From NCBI GenBank assembly GCA_964472565.1, contig CAYYNB010000051.1, positions 1 through 35,599 of the forward strand: DNA of 35,599 nucleotides, in the 5' to 3' direction. A program made the translations under genes and the position numbers. Below are positions 23,187 through 31,481 of this stretch, one piece after another. This stretch comes from DATAMF01 sp964472565 (GTDB lineage: Bacteria; Chloroflexota; Anaerolineae; Aggregatilineales; Aggregatilineaceae). The notes beneath the pieces were generated by a model that was not told where the DNA came from, ran no database searches, and was given only the letters and a program-made list of their open reading frames with translations. The stretch's first letter is position 1. Each line of letters begins with the position of its first letter.

Positions 23187-23584
23187 TTCCTGGGCAACAA
23201 ATCCTGTAAGGCCGCTCGTACCTCATCGCGTGCTTCATCAAGTGTGGCTGGACCAATGCGCAGGGGAACTCCCAACCGTTCAAAACGATCCATAAGTTCA
23301 TAGCGAGAAAGACCGAGCAACTCCGCCGCTTTGCCAAGACTGATTTTTTCTTCAAGGTACGTATCAATGGCTAAGCTGAAATCATCATCAGGGATTTCCA
23401 TATGACCTTTTCGGAGGGCATAATTAGCGATGGATCGAAGAATTCGATAGTCCAAAGCATCTAGCAGCACAATTTGATCCTCGCCATAGCCCTGTACTGT
23501 TACCTGTTCACCCTGCCGTACCCGTTCCACAATTTCACGCGTGTTGCGAGCCAATTCAGTTCGAGAGATTGATAAACTCATCAT
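23183..23584 (-). CDS. Dual-domain antitoxin: Phd/YefM-like N-terminus fused to UPF0175
   Basis: The first 45 residues (ISRTELARNTREIVERVR, then GEQVTVQGYGEDQIVLLDA) match a Phd/YefM antitoxin DNA-binding fold. From about residue 70 the sequence switches to UPF0175: LAIDTYLEEKISLGKAAELL and LSRYELMDRFERLGVP. UPF0175 proteins normally stand alone as the partner of DUF3368 toxins, which is exactly the next gene. The fusion therefore adds a second DNA-binding or neutralising module. The start is ATG 23584 or the next ATG, preceded by AAGGAAGG. A promoter with a 20-bp palindrome lies upstream. The predicted roles are to neutralise the toxin and repress the operon. Confidence 0.82.
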   Translation of the reverse strand: MMSLSISRTELARNTREIVERVRQGEQVTVQGYGEDQIVLLDALDYRILRSIANYALRKGHMEIPDDDFSLAIDTYLEEKISLGKAAELLGLSRYELMDRFERLGVPLRIGPATLDEARDEVRAALQDLLPRK

Positions 23585-23603
23585 TTCCTTCCTTTTATCT
23601 TAA

Positions 23604-23632
23604 AGTTTACATATTTTACGTAAAATATGCAA
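23604..23632 (-). promoter_or_regulatory. Toxin-antitoxin promoter with 20-bp palindromic operator
   Basis: On the minus strand TTGCAT (23632-23627), a 17-bp spacer and TAAACT (23609-23604) form a promoter. The perfect 20-bp palindrome CATATTTTACGTAAAATATG (23610-23629) covers the whole spacer. This is the expected place for an autorepressor site, 20 bp before the antitoxin start. Confidence 0.75.
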
Positions 23633-23650
23633 CTCTTGATAAAGGATCAA

Positions 23651-23692
23651 CAAAAAAAACTCCCACTGGCCGCGCGGACAGCCAGCGGGAGA
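23651..23692 (-). terminator. Intrinsic terminator of the VWA/MoxR operon
   Basis: On the minus strand CTCCCGCTGGC pairs with GCCAGTGGGAG (G-T allowed), followed by eight T. It lies just after the VWA protein stop at 23719. Confidence 0.85.
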
Positions 23693-23718
23693 GCGCCCCC
23701 AAAAGAGGCAAAGGGACG

Positions 23719-25098
23719 CTAGACAAGAATTCGGTCTATGGCGTCGGTCAACTGCGCAAGGTTGCGCACCTGATAGGTTTCGCTGCACAGCGGCGCATAG
23801 GACAGCATATCGCTGTCACCTGTGCCCCACTGCTGCGGATATTCGGGATTCATCCAGATCAATTTGCGGGCGCGGCGGCCAATATCGTTAAAGGCATCCA
23901 GCGCCGGATCGTTGAAGTTGTTGCGCCCATCGCCCAGCACGATCACCGAGGTGCGGCTGTCGATAGCGTCCAGGTGATGTTCACAGAACTGGCGGAGGCT
24001 GCGGCCCAGATCGGTGTTGTAGTAGCCGGAGGGCAGCTTGGTCAGGACGACGGTCACGGCCTCGTCAATTTTCAGGGTTTGCATATCTTCGGTTACGTCC
24101 TCGATGTGATCGATAAACGCAAAGCTGCGCGTCTTCTGGACCTGATCCTGTAATTCGTAGACCAGCCGCAGGAAAAATTCCGCTACGGGGCGCATGGAGG
24201 TGCTGACATCCAGAATGGCGACCAGTTTGGGCTTCAGGCGGCGCTGTTTGTAGCGGATGTCGAACGGCACGCTGTCATATTTCAGATTGGCGCGGATGGT
24301 CGCTTTGGGATCGAGCTTGCCCTGTGCGCCGCGTTTTTGGCGCAGCGCCGCGCGGCTGCGTAACCGGGCCGCCAGCCGCCGGACTTCATCGCGCAGCGTA
24401 TCCATTTCCGGCTGGCTGAGCGAGCCAAACGAGCGATCCATCAATTCCTGGATGGGCTTGTGCTGGCGGTTATCTTCCACCCGGTTATCGCGGATTTTCT
24501 GCCCGGCGAATTCGGCCAGTTGGTCTTCCAGACGGCCCATGTTTTCGGCCACCTGGTCCTTCAACTGGTTGATGCTGTCGGGGTCCATGCCCATCTGTGC
24601 CAGCATTTCCCAAAGCTGATCGAGCAGGTCGTGTAGTTGTTCCCAGCCCAAAAGCTGCTGCATGCGGCGGGCGCTGCGTTTGGCCTGATAGGGGGAGGTC
24701 AGGTTGGGATCGTTCAGCCCGGCCTGATCGCCCAGTTTTTCGAGTTCGTCCTGAGATGGCCCCCTGCCGTTCAACAGCCAGTCGAGAAGCTGCTGCAAAT
24801 CCATTTGCAGTTGCTGCATGGCGTTCTGGAGCATCTGCTGTTCTTCGGGTGACAAATCCTGCTGGGGGTTCAGCATCGGCTGGGTGTTCGTGCCGAAATA
24901 TAACGGGAAAAGTTCCTCGAACTTGGGGATCGAGTCGAAGTCCTTAACCAGGGTCGAGCGCAGGGTCAGCCGGAAGCCGTCGCGGTTTTTGATGCCCATG
25001 TGACCGATGGCTTTCCAGGCGTCTTCGCTTTCGGCCACCGATACACGCACCCCTGCCGCCCGCAGTGCCGCAATGAATTTAACGATACGGTCTTCCAT
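23719..25098 (-). CDS. VWA domain protein, CoxE-like
   Basis: The protein has 459 aa and no signal peptide, so it is cytoplasmic. The N-terminal helical region (about 1-75) and a Gln/Leu-rich helical middle (about 85-250, with QQMLQNAMQQLQMDLQQLL) precede a von Willebrand A domain. Its MIDAS motif DVSTS is at residues 297-301 (ILDVSTSM), with GYYNTDLG and VIVLGDGRNN supplying the later metal ligands. CoxE-type proteins pair with MoxR/CoxD AAA+ ATPases to insert or activate cofactors in target enzymes; such a pair is encoded here with a 20-nt overlap. No CO dehydrogenase or other client gene is in the window, so the client is unknown. Confidence 0.9.
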   Translation of the reverse strand: MEDRIVKFIAALRAAGVRVSVAESEDAWKAIGHMGIKNRDGFRLTLRSTLVKDFDSIPKFEELFPLYFGTNTQPMLNPQQDLSPEEQQMLQNAMQQLQMDLQQLLDWLLNGRGPSQDELEKLGDQAGLNDPNLTSPYQAKRSARRMQQLLGWEQLHDLLDQLWEMLAQMGMDPDSINQLKDQVAENMGRLEDQLAEFAGQKIRDNRVEDNRQHKPIQELMDRSFGSLSQPEMDTLRDEVRRLAARLRSRAALRQKRGAQGKLDPKATIRANLKYDSVPFDIRYKQRRLKPKLVAILDVSTSMRPVAEFFLRLVYELQDQVQKTRSFAFIDHIEDVTEDMQTLKIDEAVTVVLTKLPSGYYNTDLGRSLRQFCEHHLDAIDSRTSVIVLGDGRNNFNDPALDAFNDIGRRARKLIWMNPEYPQQWGTGDSDMLSYAPLCSETYQVRNLAQLTDAIDRILV

Positions 25099-26008
25099 TG
25101 CCGTTGCCTCCCTGCCGCTTGAGGGCGCGCCGGGCGCGATTCACATCGGCTTCGTACTTCAGCAGCACTGTCAGCGTATTTTCCAGGATTTCCGGGTCCA
25201 ATGCGCGGGCGTTGAGTGTGACCAGCGCGCGCGCCCAGTCCAGCGTTTCACTGACGCTCGGATTTTTTCGGAGATCCAACTGGCGCAGCGACTGCACCGT
25301 TTCGACGACCTGCCGCGCCAGCTTGGGCGACAGATCGGGCACTTTGAGCTGGACGATGCGCAGTTCTTCTTCGATGTCGGGATAGCCGATATATAAATAC
25401 AGACAGCGCCGCTTGAGCGCTTCGCTCAGTTCGCGGGTGTTGTTGCTGGTCAGAAAGACCACCGGGCGCTGCTTGGCGACGATGGTGCCAATTTCGGGAA
25501 TGCTCACCTGGAAATCGCTTAATACTTCGAGCAAAAAGGCTTCAAATTCCGCGTCGGAACGATCTATTTCATCAATCAACAGAACCGTAGGGCGTTCATT
25601 CTGGATAGCGCGCAGCAGAGGCCGCGCCAGCAAAAAACGTTCTGAAAAAAAGACATCCTCTTCATTTGCCAGTTTGTCGGCGGCAGATGACAACGAATCG
25701 GCATCGGAGAGCAGCGATGAGAGTTTGTCGCGCAGAAGCTGGGTATAGAGCATCTGCTTGGCGTATTCCCATTCATAGAGGGCTTTGCTTTCGTCCAGCC
25801 CTTCGTAGCACTGCAAGCGCACAAAGTCGCGGCCTGTGGCGGCGGCCCATGCTTTGCTGAGTTCAGTCTTCCCGACGCCTGCCGGACCTTCGGCCAGCAG
25901 GGGTTTGCCTAGTTTTTCGGCCAGAAAGAGTACCGTTGAAATTTCATCGGATGCGATATACCGCTGTTCAGCTAATGCCTGCCCGACCTGATCCACCGAT
26001 TCATACAT
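25079..26008 (-). CDS. MoxR/CoxD family AAA+ ATPase
   Basis: This 309-aa AAA+ chaperone-like ATPase has Walker A GPAGVGKT at residues 41-48, Walker B VLLIDEID at 142-149, a sensor-1 FLTSNN strand, and an arginine-finger/sensor-2 region around EALKRRCLYLYIGYP. An insertion of about 40 residues rich in Ser/Asp (SLLSDADSLSSAADKL) sits between the first helices and Walker B. MoxR proteins form rings that remodel a client together with a VWA protein, here the overlapping downstream gene. Function is inferred from family and context. The two genes form one transcription unit that ends at the terminator at 23651-23692. Confidence 0.92.
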   Translation of the reverse strand: MYESVDQVGQALAEQRYIASDEISTVLFLAEKLGKPLLAEGPAGVGKTELSKAWAAATGRDFVRLQCYEGLDESKALYEWEYAKQMLYTQLLRDKLSSLLSDADSLSSAADKLANEEDVFFSERFLLARPLLRAIQNERPTVLLIDEIDRSDAEFEAFLLEVLSDFQVSIPEIGTIVAKQRPVVFLTSNNTRELSEALKRRCLYLYIGYPDIEEELRIVQLKVPDLSPKLARQVVETVQSLRQLDLRKNPSVSETLDWARALVTLNARALDPEILENTLTVLLKYEADVNRARRALKRQGGNGNGRPYR

Positions 26009-26288
26009 TCCCCATCATCTCCTCAACTCGGTCTAGTGTCACAAACCCACCGGCTGCATGGTCACATTCCGGGATGGCGGGTCCGGGCGTTGGATGGTTT
26101 GTTAGATATTAAGTTATTTAATTGGCAGATGGCAATTGTGCGATTCGTGCAGAGGAGAGGGGAACGCCCCTACACCGTGCGCCCATTTCTTGCGTTTGCC
26201 CCATCGATCATGCTACCCTGGAACCTCGACAGCCGGAAAAAATAGCTGCTCGTTTCGCAGATTCAATTTCAGGTATAGAGGAAAACAG

Positions 26289-26597
26289 ATGCCGTACAAA
26301 ATTACCGTCTTAAAGAAAATGGAAAATCCAGAGTTGGCGGAAGCCTACTGTTACGCGGGCGGATCGGTTTGCCCATGCCCCGCGTTTCAGGTGGGCCAGG
26401 AATTCATCACGGAGTATGACCGGCCCGCGAATTTCTGCGAATGGGCCTGGGATGACATCTATAAATATATGGCGATGTTTCGCTCCGGCGGGAATATGCA
26501 CGATACCTTCAAGTGGATGAATGCGCGGGATACGATGATCGCCTGCTGCTCGGATGGCATCCGCCCGGTGGTGTTTAAGATCGAAAAAATGGAATAG
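26289..26597 (+). CDS. TIGR04076 family protein
   Basis: This small cytoplasmic protein (102 aa) is of unknown function. The family's conserved Cys/Trp pattern is clear: GGSVCPCPAFQVGQEFI, then FCEWAWDDIYKYM, an MFRSGGNM loop and CCSDGIRPVVFKIEKME at the end. The clustered Cys residues suggest metal or redox chemistry, but this is not established. The start ATG 26289 has GAGGAA upstream; in-frame ATG codons further upstream would lengthen the protein with unrelated sequence. It is monocistronic: the neighbour on the left is divergent, the one on the right convergent. The 280-bp gap before it (26009-26288) holds a GTAGGGGC-type site near 26160 and at best a weak promoter (TTGCGT-N18-TACCCT). 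Confidence 0.88.
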   Translation: MPYKITVLKKMENPELAEAYCYAGGSVCPCPAFQVGQEFITEYDRPANFCEWAWDDIYKYMAMFRSGGNMHDTFKWMNARDTMIACCSDGIRPVVFKIEKME

Positions 26598-26605
26598 GTC
26601 GAATG

Positions 26606-26634
26606 GCGGTAGGGATGCCCCTACCGCTCTATTT
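26606..26634. terminator. Shared terminator hairpin between convergent genes
   Basis: GCGGTAGGG (26606-26614) pairs exactly with CCCTACCGC (26619-26627), and TCTATTTT follows. The GTAGGG/CCCTAC stem belongs to the dispersed motif seen elsewhere in the window, here used as a terminator. Confidence 0.7.
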
Positions 26635-27671
26635 TACTCGCGTGTGATGGTTCCGGTGATCAGGCGGGTATCTGCATAAAGTTCACGGTCGGGCATGACA
26701 GGATCAGCAACATAGTACAGGTAATAGACTGCATCCACGACGATAACCGCTGAAATAAAGGTGTGGTGCGGCTCGTAGGGCGGCAGAATCGGCGCATCGC
26801 TGTAGCGGGTCCAGTGAATGCCGTCCGGGCTGGTCGCATAACCGATTGCCATCGTGCTGCCGAGTTCGCCCCACGCATCATAGAACATTTCATAACCGTT
26901 TTCGGTCCAGCGAACGGTTGGATCATCGATAAAATAATCGTCCCAACCAGCCGGGTTGATGACCAAGATCGGATCGCTGGACTTGTAGATCGGTTCGGTG
27001 GTGGCCGGATCATCATATTTGGTCCAGGTCAGGCCGTCGGGCGACGTTGCCACCCCGATCCCGCCTTTGGACCCCGTATAGTAAATAAAATAACCATCCG
27101 GTGTATGCAGCGCCATCCAGGGCTGTATCCAGCCTGAATCCCAGTCATGCCCGCTCGCGCCTTTAACGAGCAGCGGCGTTTCATCCAGCGTCCAGGGGCC
27201 GCTGGGACTGGTCGCAGTGGCGCGCAGAATCAGCTCGCCGCCAAGTGAATAACCAATCCGCGCTTTAGGCGCAACATACATCACCCAGGTGTCACCGTCG
27301 GGTAACACGGCAAAACTGCTCACTCCATAACGTGTGATTGTCTGATCGAGTGTCAGAATCGGATTGTTTTCGTACTTGGTCCAGTGCTGTCCGTCCGCGG
27401 AGGTGGCATAGCCGACTGCGCCCGTGTTCCAGTCCACACTACCCCAGTAGAACATATGAAAAAGCCCGTCCACAAAAAACACATCGTTCACCATCGCAAG
27501 CCTCGCATCCCATGCACCCGCCTCACCGGGTACAAGCATGGGGTCCGGGTAATAGGAAAATTCGAGTTTCCAGCCGGATGTATCCTGGCCTTGAATGGTG
27601 GGGAGGCTCACCCACACAACAAGGATCGCCAGCACGATCCCTACGATCAAACGTTTTTTCCCCCAAACCAT
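26634..27671 (-). CDS. Secreted five-bladed beta-propeller glycosidase-like protein (GH43/GH32/GH130 type)
   Basis: A signal peptide or anchor (MVWGKKRLIVGIVLAILVV) is followed by about 315 residues of a five-bladed propeller. The repeated blade pattern is plain: GAVGYATSADGQHWTKYENN, GGIGVATSPDGLTWTKYDD and AIGYATSPDGIHWTRYSD are three equivalent strands with the S-x-DG-x-x-W-T signature. Candidate acids lie in YYPDPMLV and FIDDPTVRW, but I cannot assign the catalytic pair with confidence. The substrate is probably an extracellular polysaccharide or beta-linked sugar. The start ATG has GGAGGTG upstream. The gene is monocistronic and converges on the TIGR04076 gene, sharing its terminator. 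Confidence 0.78.
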   Translation of the reverse strand: MVWGKKRLIVGIVLAILVVWVSLPTIQGQDTSGWKLEFSYYPDPMLVPGEAGAWDARLAMVNDVFFVDGLFHMFYWGSVDWNTGAVGYATSADGQHWTKYENNPILTLDQTITRYGVSSFAVLPDGDTWVMYVAPKARIGYSLGGELILRATATSPSGPWTLDETPLLVKGASGHDWDSGWIQPWMALHTPDGYFIYYTGSKGGIGVATSPDGLTWTKYDDPATTEPIYKSSDPILVINPAGWDDYFIDDPTVRWTENGYEMFYDAWGELGSTMAIGYATSPDGIHWTRYSDAPILPPYEPHHTFISAVIVVDAVYYLYYVADPVMPDRELYADTRLITGTITRE

Positions 27672-27775
27672 GACGACACCTCCATCTAGCTTACCGAACG
27701 AGCGTGCCGACGTTGATTTTATTATACGACGGTTTAGCGTTAATAGAAGTATTTAGAGAGGGCGTGCTCCCGGCT

Positions 27776-28573
27776 TCAATCCGTGTTCAGCACGGCGATC
27801 CGCAGATGCTCGGTGATGGGGTCGCGGTAGGGGTGCGCCTCGACATCATACGCGGCGCGCAGGTGTTCCGGTGACAGCACATCCTCCGGCGATCCGTCCG
27901 CCAGCACGATGCCCTCATGCAGCAGCACCAAGCGATCACAGAAGCGCGCCGCCAGTTCAAGATCATGCACGGCGGCGACTGCGCCAAGTTGATCCTGCCG
28001 GACCAGCGCCCGCACCAATCCCAAAATGCTCATTTGATGCTGAATATCCAGGTTGGCGGTGGGTTCGTCCAGCAGCAGCAGGCGCGGTTCCTGGGCCAGC
28101 GCACGGGCGATCAGCACGCGCTGGCGTTCGCCGCCGCTCAAGGTGCCGATCAGCCGCGCCGCCAGATCAAGCGTCCCGGTGCGGCGCAGCGCCTCATCGA
28201 CCAGTGCGCGATCCTGCGCGGTTTCGAGTTGGAAGCGCCCCAGGTGCGGGTTGCGGCCCATCAGCGCGATCTGCTGCACGGTGAAGGGGAAATCGAGCGC
28301 GGTCATCTGCGGCACCTGCGCGATGAGGCGGGCGATCTGGCGCGGGGAACAGCGGCGCAGCGGTTTGTCGAGCAGACGAATCTCGCCTTGTGCGCCCGTC
28401 CACAGCCCGCCGATCACCTTGAGCAGGGTCGATTTCCCCGCGCCGTTCGGCCCGATCAGCCCGACAAATTCCCCCGGCTGGACGGCAAACGACACCCCGC
28501 GCAAAATCGGGCGGCTGTCGCGGGTGTACACAAGGTCGGACGCATGCAGGAGCGTGTCTAGCTGCATATCCAC
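27776..28573 (-). CDS. btuD: ABC transporter ATP-binding protein, BtuD/FecE type (predicted corrinoid importer)
   Basis: This is the ATPase subunit of a type II importer. Walker A is GPNGAGKST at residues 41-49, the signature LSGGERQRV at 145-153, Walker B LLLLDEP at 165-171, and the switch His is in AVHDLELA. Together with the BtuC-type permease and the BtuF-type binding protein upstream it should power uptake of a corrinoid across the membrane. The cobalamin riboswitch at the head of the operon supports that substrate over iron-siderophore. The start is GTG 28573 or ATG 28567; both lie inside the upstream gene (16-nt overlap) and lack a clear ribosome site, so translation is likely coupled. 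The gene is the last of the unit. Confidence 0.88.
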   Translation of the reverse strand: MDMQLDTLLHASDLVYTRDSRPILRGVSFAVQPGEFVGLIGPNGAGKSTLLKVIGGLWTGAQGEIRLLDKPLRRCSPRQIARLIAQVPQMTALDFPFTVQQIALMGRNPHLGRFQLETAQDRALVDEALRRTGTLDLAARLIGTLSGGERQRVLIARALAQEPRLLLLDEPTANLDIQHQMSILGLVRALVRQDQLGAVAAVHDLELAARFCDRLVLLHEGIVLADGSPEDVLSPEHLRAAYDVEAHPYRDPITEHLRIAVLNTD

Positions 28574-28986
28574 ATCAGCAGTACGTGATCAGGTTGGGAG
28601 ACGGCCTTCACAGCCAATTTGCAGATGTCCTCAAGCACTTCCTGAACGACATCTTCAGTCCACTGGTGTTTCAATTCGTCGGTTTGCGCCCAGCGCGCTC
28701 CAATGGTTCGGCGCTCTGTCTCGGTGAGGGAGGCCAAGCGCTGCACAAGATTCGCCGGGATTTTGGAAATCCAGGGGCCATCGTCGGAGACGGTCAAAAC
28801 GGGATCATACAACTTGAGCACATCATCATAGGGTTCCCCTGTGACGAGTTCCTGAAGCGTGGAAAAACTCACCCAATCGAGTCCTTTCGCGTCCAGACCG
28901 GGGAACTGGCCTAACGGATAGTCCATTTCGCCGATGGCTTCCATATCCGCTTCTGTCGCCACGAGTAAATCGGTGAGCACGCCCAT
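28558..28986 (-). CDS. Uncharacterised protein inside the corrinoid import operon, 142 aa
   Basis: This cytoplasmic protein has no membrane helix, signal peptide or nucleotide motif. It opens MGVLTDLLVATEADMEAIGE, then GLDAKGLDWVSFSTL, then a DGPWISKIPANLVQRLASL segment, a RWAQTDEL helix and an LMWICS end. The order of these segments looks like a conserved family, but I do not know its function. The start has the strongest ribosome site of the operon (AAGGAGG). The gene begins 10 nt after the btuF-like stop and overlaps btuD by 16 nt, so it is firmly part of the operon. The tight placement suggests a role linked to corrinoid uptake or handling; that is inference. Confidence 0.75.
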   Translation of the reverse strand: MGVLTDLLVATEADMEAIGEMDYPLGQFPGLDAKGLDWVSFSTLQELVTGEPYDDVLKLYDPVLTVSDDGPWISKIPANLVQRLASLTETERRTIGARWAQTDELKHQWTEDVVQEVLEDICKLAVKAVSQPDHVLLMWICS

Positions 28987-28996
28987 CGGTGCCTCC

Positions 28997-30352
28997 TTAT
29001 CGGAAAGCGTCGGGATACAGCGCCCGCGCTACGTCTTCGATGCCGCGCACAACATACTGGCTGACGTTGGTCATATGAGCATCGCTGACCGGGATCACGC
29101 GGCCATTTTGCACGGCGCGCAGCGTGCGAAAGGCGTCATCCGCCATAAATGCTGCCAGCGGATCATCCTGATCGGCGAACCAGCCACCCAACAGAATCAC
29201 ATCAGGATCAGAGGCCAGCACAAATTCCGCATTGATCAGGGGATACGGTCCCAGCGCAGGATCATCGATCACATTGACGCCGCCCGCCAGTCTGATGATC
29301 TCATCGACGGTGCTGCCGGGGCCGTAGGTGATGCCGCCCGGCTCATAATACAACACGCGCACCGGCTCCTGATCTTTTACTTTGTCCTGAATGGCGGCGA
29401 TTTGCGCATCCATATCCGCGATCATGGTTTCGGCCTGGGCTTCCGCGCCCACCGCCTGCCCCAACAGGCGGATATTGGTGCGGATGTCGTCCAGGGTGTT
29501 GAACTCGTTCAGTACAAACACGGGCACATCGGCATCCAGCAGTTGATCGAGCGCGGCAGGGTTGTTATACGCGGCGAGGATTACTAAATCCGCGTCCAGG
29601 CTGACCAGATATTCCGGGTTGCCGATCAGATCGGTGTAGGTGATGGCATCCAGTTGATCGGCAATATTGCTGATCGTGGGGTCTGCCGCGAAATAGGTCA
29701 CGCCGAGCAGCCGCTCCGGGCCGACCATTTCCAGCAGAATTTCATCCGATCCGAGCGTCACCGAGGCGATGTTCTGCGGCGGCGCGGGGATGGTCACTTC
29801 CCGATCCATGCCATCGATCACGATGCGCGGAAAAGCCGAGTCAGCCGGCGCGCCGTTACAAATCTGGTCGAAGGTGAGCGTGGGCGGCGGATCGGCGTCG
29901 GTCTGGCTGCTGTCGCGCCACCACCACATTTCGACGCTGCCCTGGGTCACGGTGTAGGCTTGTGCGCCCATCGCGCTGTACTGCCATGTTCCGGCTTCGC
30001 TGCGGTGGAAATAGGACCAGTAGGCGCAGATGTCGCCGCCCTCGCACTGGCAGAAGCAGTGTTCGTCGGGAAAATTGCAGCCCGTCGCGCCGACCTTGCA
30101 CACCGTCACGCCGCGCGAGCTTTCTTCGAGCAGAATATCAAGTCCGGTGGCCCGCAGCGCGTCTTCCCCGGTGGAATTCTCGCCTTCGAGCGTGACGCAG
30201 TGCGCTTCCGGTTGTCCGTCCGGCCCCTGGATCACCACGCCGACCTGAATCTCACTGGCGATTTCCTGGGCCGCGCTGGGCCATGTGATCACCAGCAGCC
30301 CGGCGGTCAGCAGCCCGATCACCACGATAATCCATCCGCTTAAACGTAACAT
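28997..30352 (-). CDS. btuF: Corrinoid-binding lipoprotein-like protein: DUF4430-type domain fused to a BtuF-type periplasmic binding domain
   Basis: From ATG 30352 (MLRLSGWIIVVIGLL; GAGAGGGG upstream) the 451-aa protein has a hydrophobic signal/anchor. A Cys-rich domain of about 135 residues follows (AHCVTLEG, VCKVGATGCNFPDEHCFCQC, CAYWSYFHRSEAGTWQYS). This domain fits the DUF4430/transcobalamin-like pattern, with many Cys that probably form disulfides outside the membrane. After a short linker, FPRIVIDGMDREVTIPAPPQ starts a class III (BtuF/FhuD-like) binding domain that continues through IASVTLGSDEILLEM and VASDPDVILLGG-type segments to the C-terminus. Family knowledge links both parts to corrinoid binding. 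The fusion would put two ligand-binding units in one chain. The gene starts 13 bp downstream of the btuC stop. Confidence 0.85.
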   Translation of the reverse strand: MLRLSGWIIVVIGLLTAGLLVITWPSAAQEIASEIQVGVVIQGPDGQPEAHCVTLEGENSTGEDALRATGLDILLEESSRGVTVCKVGATGCNFPDEHCFCQCEGGDICAYWSYFHRSEAGTWQYSAMGAQAYTVTQGSVEMWWWRDSSQTDADPPPTLTFDQICNGAPADSAFPRIVIDGMDREVTIPAPPQNIASVTLGSDEILLEMVGPERLLGVTYFAADPTISNIADQLDAITYTDLIGNPEYLVSLDADLVILAAYNNPAALDQLLDADVPVFVLNEFNTLDDIRTNIRLLGQAVGAEAQAETMIADMDAQIAAIQDKVKDQEPVRVLYYEPGGITYGPGSTVDEIIRLAGGVNVIDDPALGPYPLINAEFVLASDPDVILLGGWFADQDDPLAAFMADDAFRTLRAVQNGRVIPVSDAHMTNVSQYVVRGIEDVARALYPDAFR

Positions 30353-30365
30353 GGGTTTTCCCCTC

Positions 30366-31481
30366 TCAAAAAACAGCGATCTGCCGCCGGTTGCGCCACA
30401 GCAAAAACAGGAAAAACGGCCCGCCCAACAGCGAGGTGACGATGCCAACCTGGAGCTGTTCCGGCGCGATCAATGAGCGGGCCAGCGCATCGGCAAAGAC
30501 CAGAAACGCCGCGCCGCCCAGCAGACTCGCGGGGAGCAGCACGCGGTGATCCGGCCCGATGATCAGGCGGAGAATGTGCGGCACGATCAACCCCACAAAG
30601 CTGATCGCGCCCGCGATGCTCACCGCCGAGGCTGTCAGCACACAGCTTAAGGCCAGCAGCACCAGCCGCGTCCGTCCGACATTCACGCCGAGCGCCTGCG
30701 CGCTTTCTTCGCCCAACAGCAGCAGATTCAGTTCGCGGGCATAGAGCAGCACCACCCCCGCCGCGACCAGCACGGGCCATTTCGCCACGTCGAAATAATC
30801 CCAGCCGCGCCCCTCCAGGCTCCCGATCAGCCACGACAGAATCGAGCGCATCGCATCAAAGCTGGGGGAGCGCAAAATCAGCACGGAGGTGATCGCGCCC
30901 AGCACGGAATTGAGCGCCACGCCGACCAGCAGCAGCGCCGCGAGATTCATCCGTCCGCGCTGCAACGACAGCAGGTACACCGTCAGCGCGGCCAGCATCG
31001 CCCCGACGAAGGCCGCCGCCGGAATCCGCCACAGGGCATTGTGCAGCGGTTCGAGTTCCCACAGATTATCGAGCGCCGCTGTTTGGCTGATGGCGACCAC
31101 CACACCCAGCCCCGCGCCCGCGCTCACCCCGGTGATGCCCGGATCGGCCAGCGGATTACGGAAGAGGCCCTGCATCACCGCGCCCGCCAACGCCAGCGCC
31201 GCGCCGACTAATGCCGCGACCATCAACCCCGGCAGGCGGATAATGGTCACGATGCGGTACGTCGAGGAATGTACATCCACCCCGCGATCCACGCCGATAT
31301 ATTGCAGCAGCGCGTTGGCGACATCGGCGCGCGGGATATTGGTCGATCCGCGCGCGGCGGCGAAGGTCATCGCCACAAAGAGCAGCAGCGCCAGCGCCCC
31401 GCAGACGATCAGCAGCCGCGGCACCAGACCGAGGTGGGCCAGCAAATAATGGGGGCGGCCATTGGCCGGTGATTCAAGCAT
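30366..31481 (-). CDS. btuC: BtuC/FecCD-type ABC permease (predicted corrinoid importer)
   Basis: A 371-aa integral membrane subunit with about ten hydrophobic helices. Family segments are visible: LPGLMVAALVGAALALAGAVMQ, GLFRNPLADPGITGVSAGAGLG, and GAISFVGLIVPHILRLIIGPDHR before the C-terminal helices. The cytoplasmic loop GVNVGRTRL contacts the ATPase. It is the first gene after a cobalamin riboswitch, so expression should fall when B12 is plentiful. The start ATG 31481 has no clear ribosome site, which fits control by leader folding. FecCD alone cannot separate iron, heme and B12 import; the riboswitch and the Cys-rich domain in the next gene favour B12. Confidence 0.9.
   Translation of the reverse strand: MLESPANGRPHYLLAHLGLVPRLLIVCGALALLLFVAMTFAAARGSTNIPRADVANALLQYIGVDRGVDVHSSTYRIVTIIRLPGLMVAALVGAALALAGAVMQGLFRNPLADPGITGVSAGAGLGVVVAISQTAALDNLWELEPLHNALWRIPAAAFVGAMLAALTVYLLSLQRGRMNLAALLLVGVALNSVLGAITSVLILRSPSFDAMRSILSWLIGSLEGRGWDYFDVAKWPVLVAAGVVLLYARELNLLLLGEESAQALGVNVGRTRLVLLALSCVLTASAVSIAGAISFVGLIVPHILRLIIGPDHRVLLPASLLGGAAFLVFADALARSLIAPEQLQVGIVTSLLGGPFFLFLLWRNRRQIAVF

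Noticed and set aside
23719..26008. MoxR-VWA pair as an anti-phage system
   Set aside because: Ternary defence systems built on MoxR and VWA need an effector or nuclease gene next to them; none is present in the same unit.
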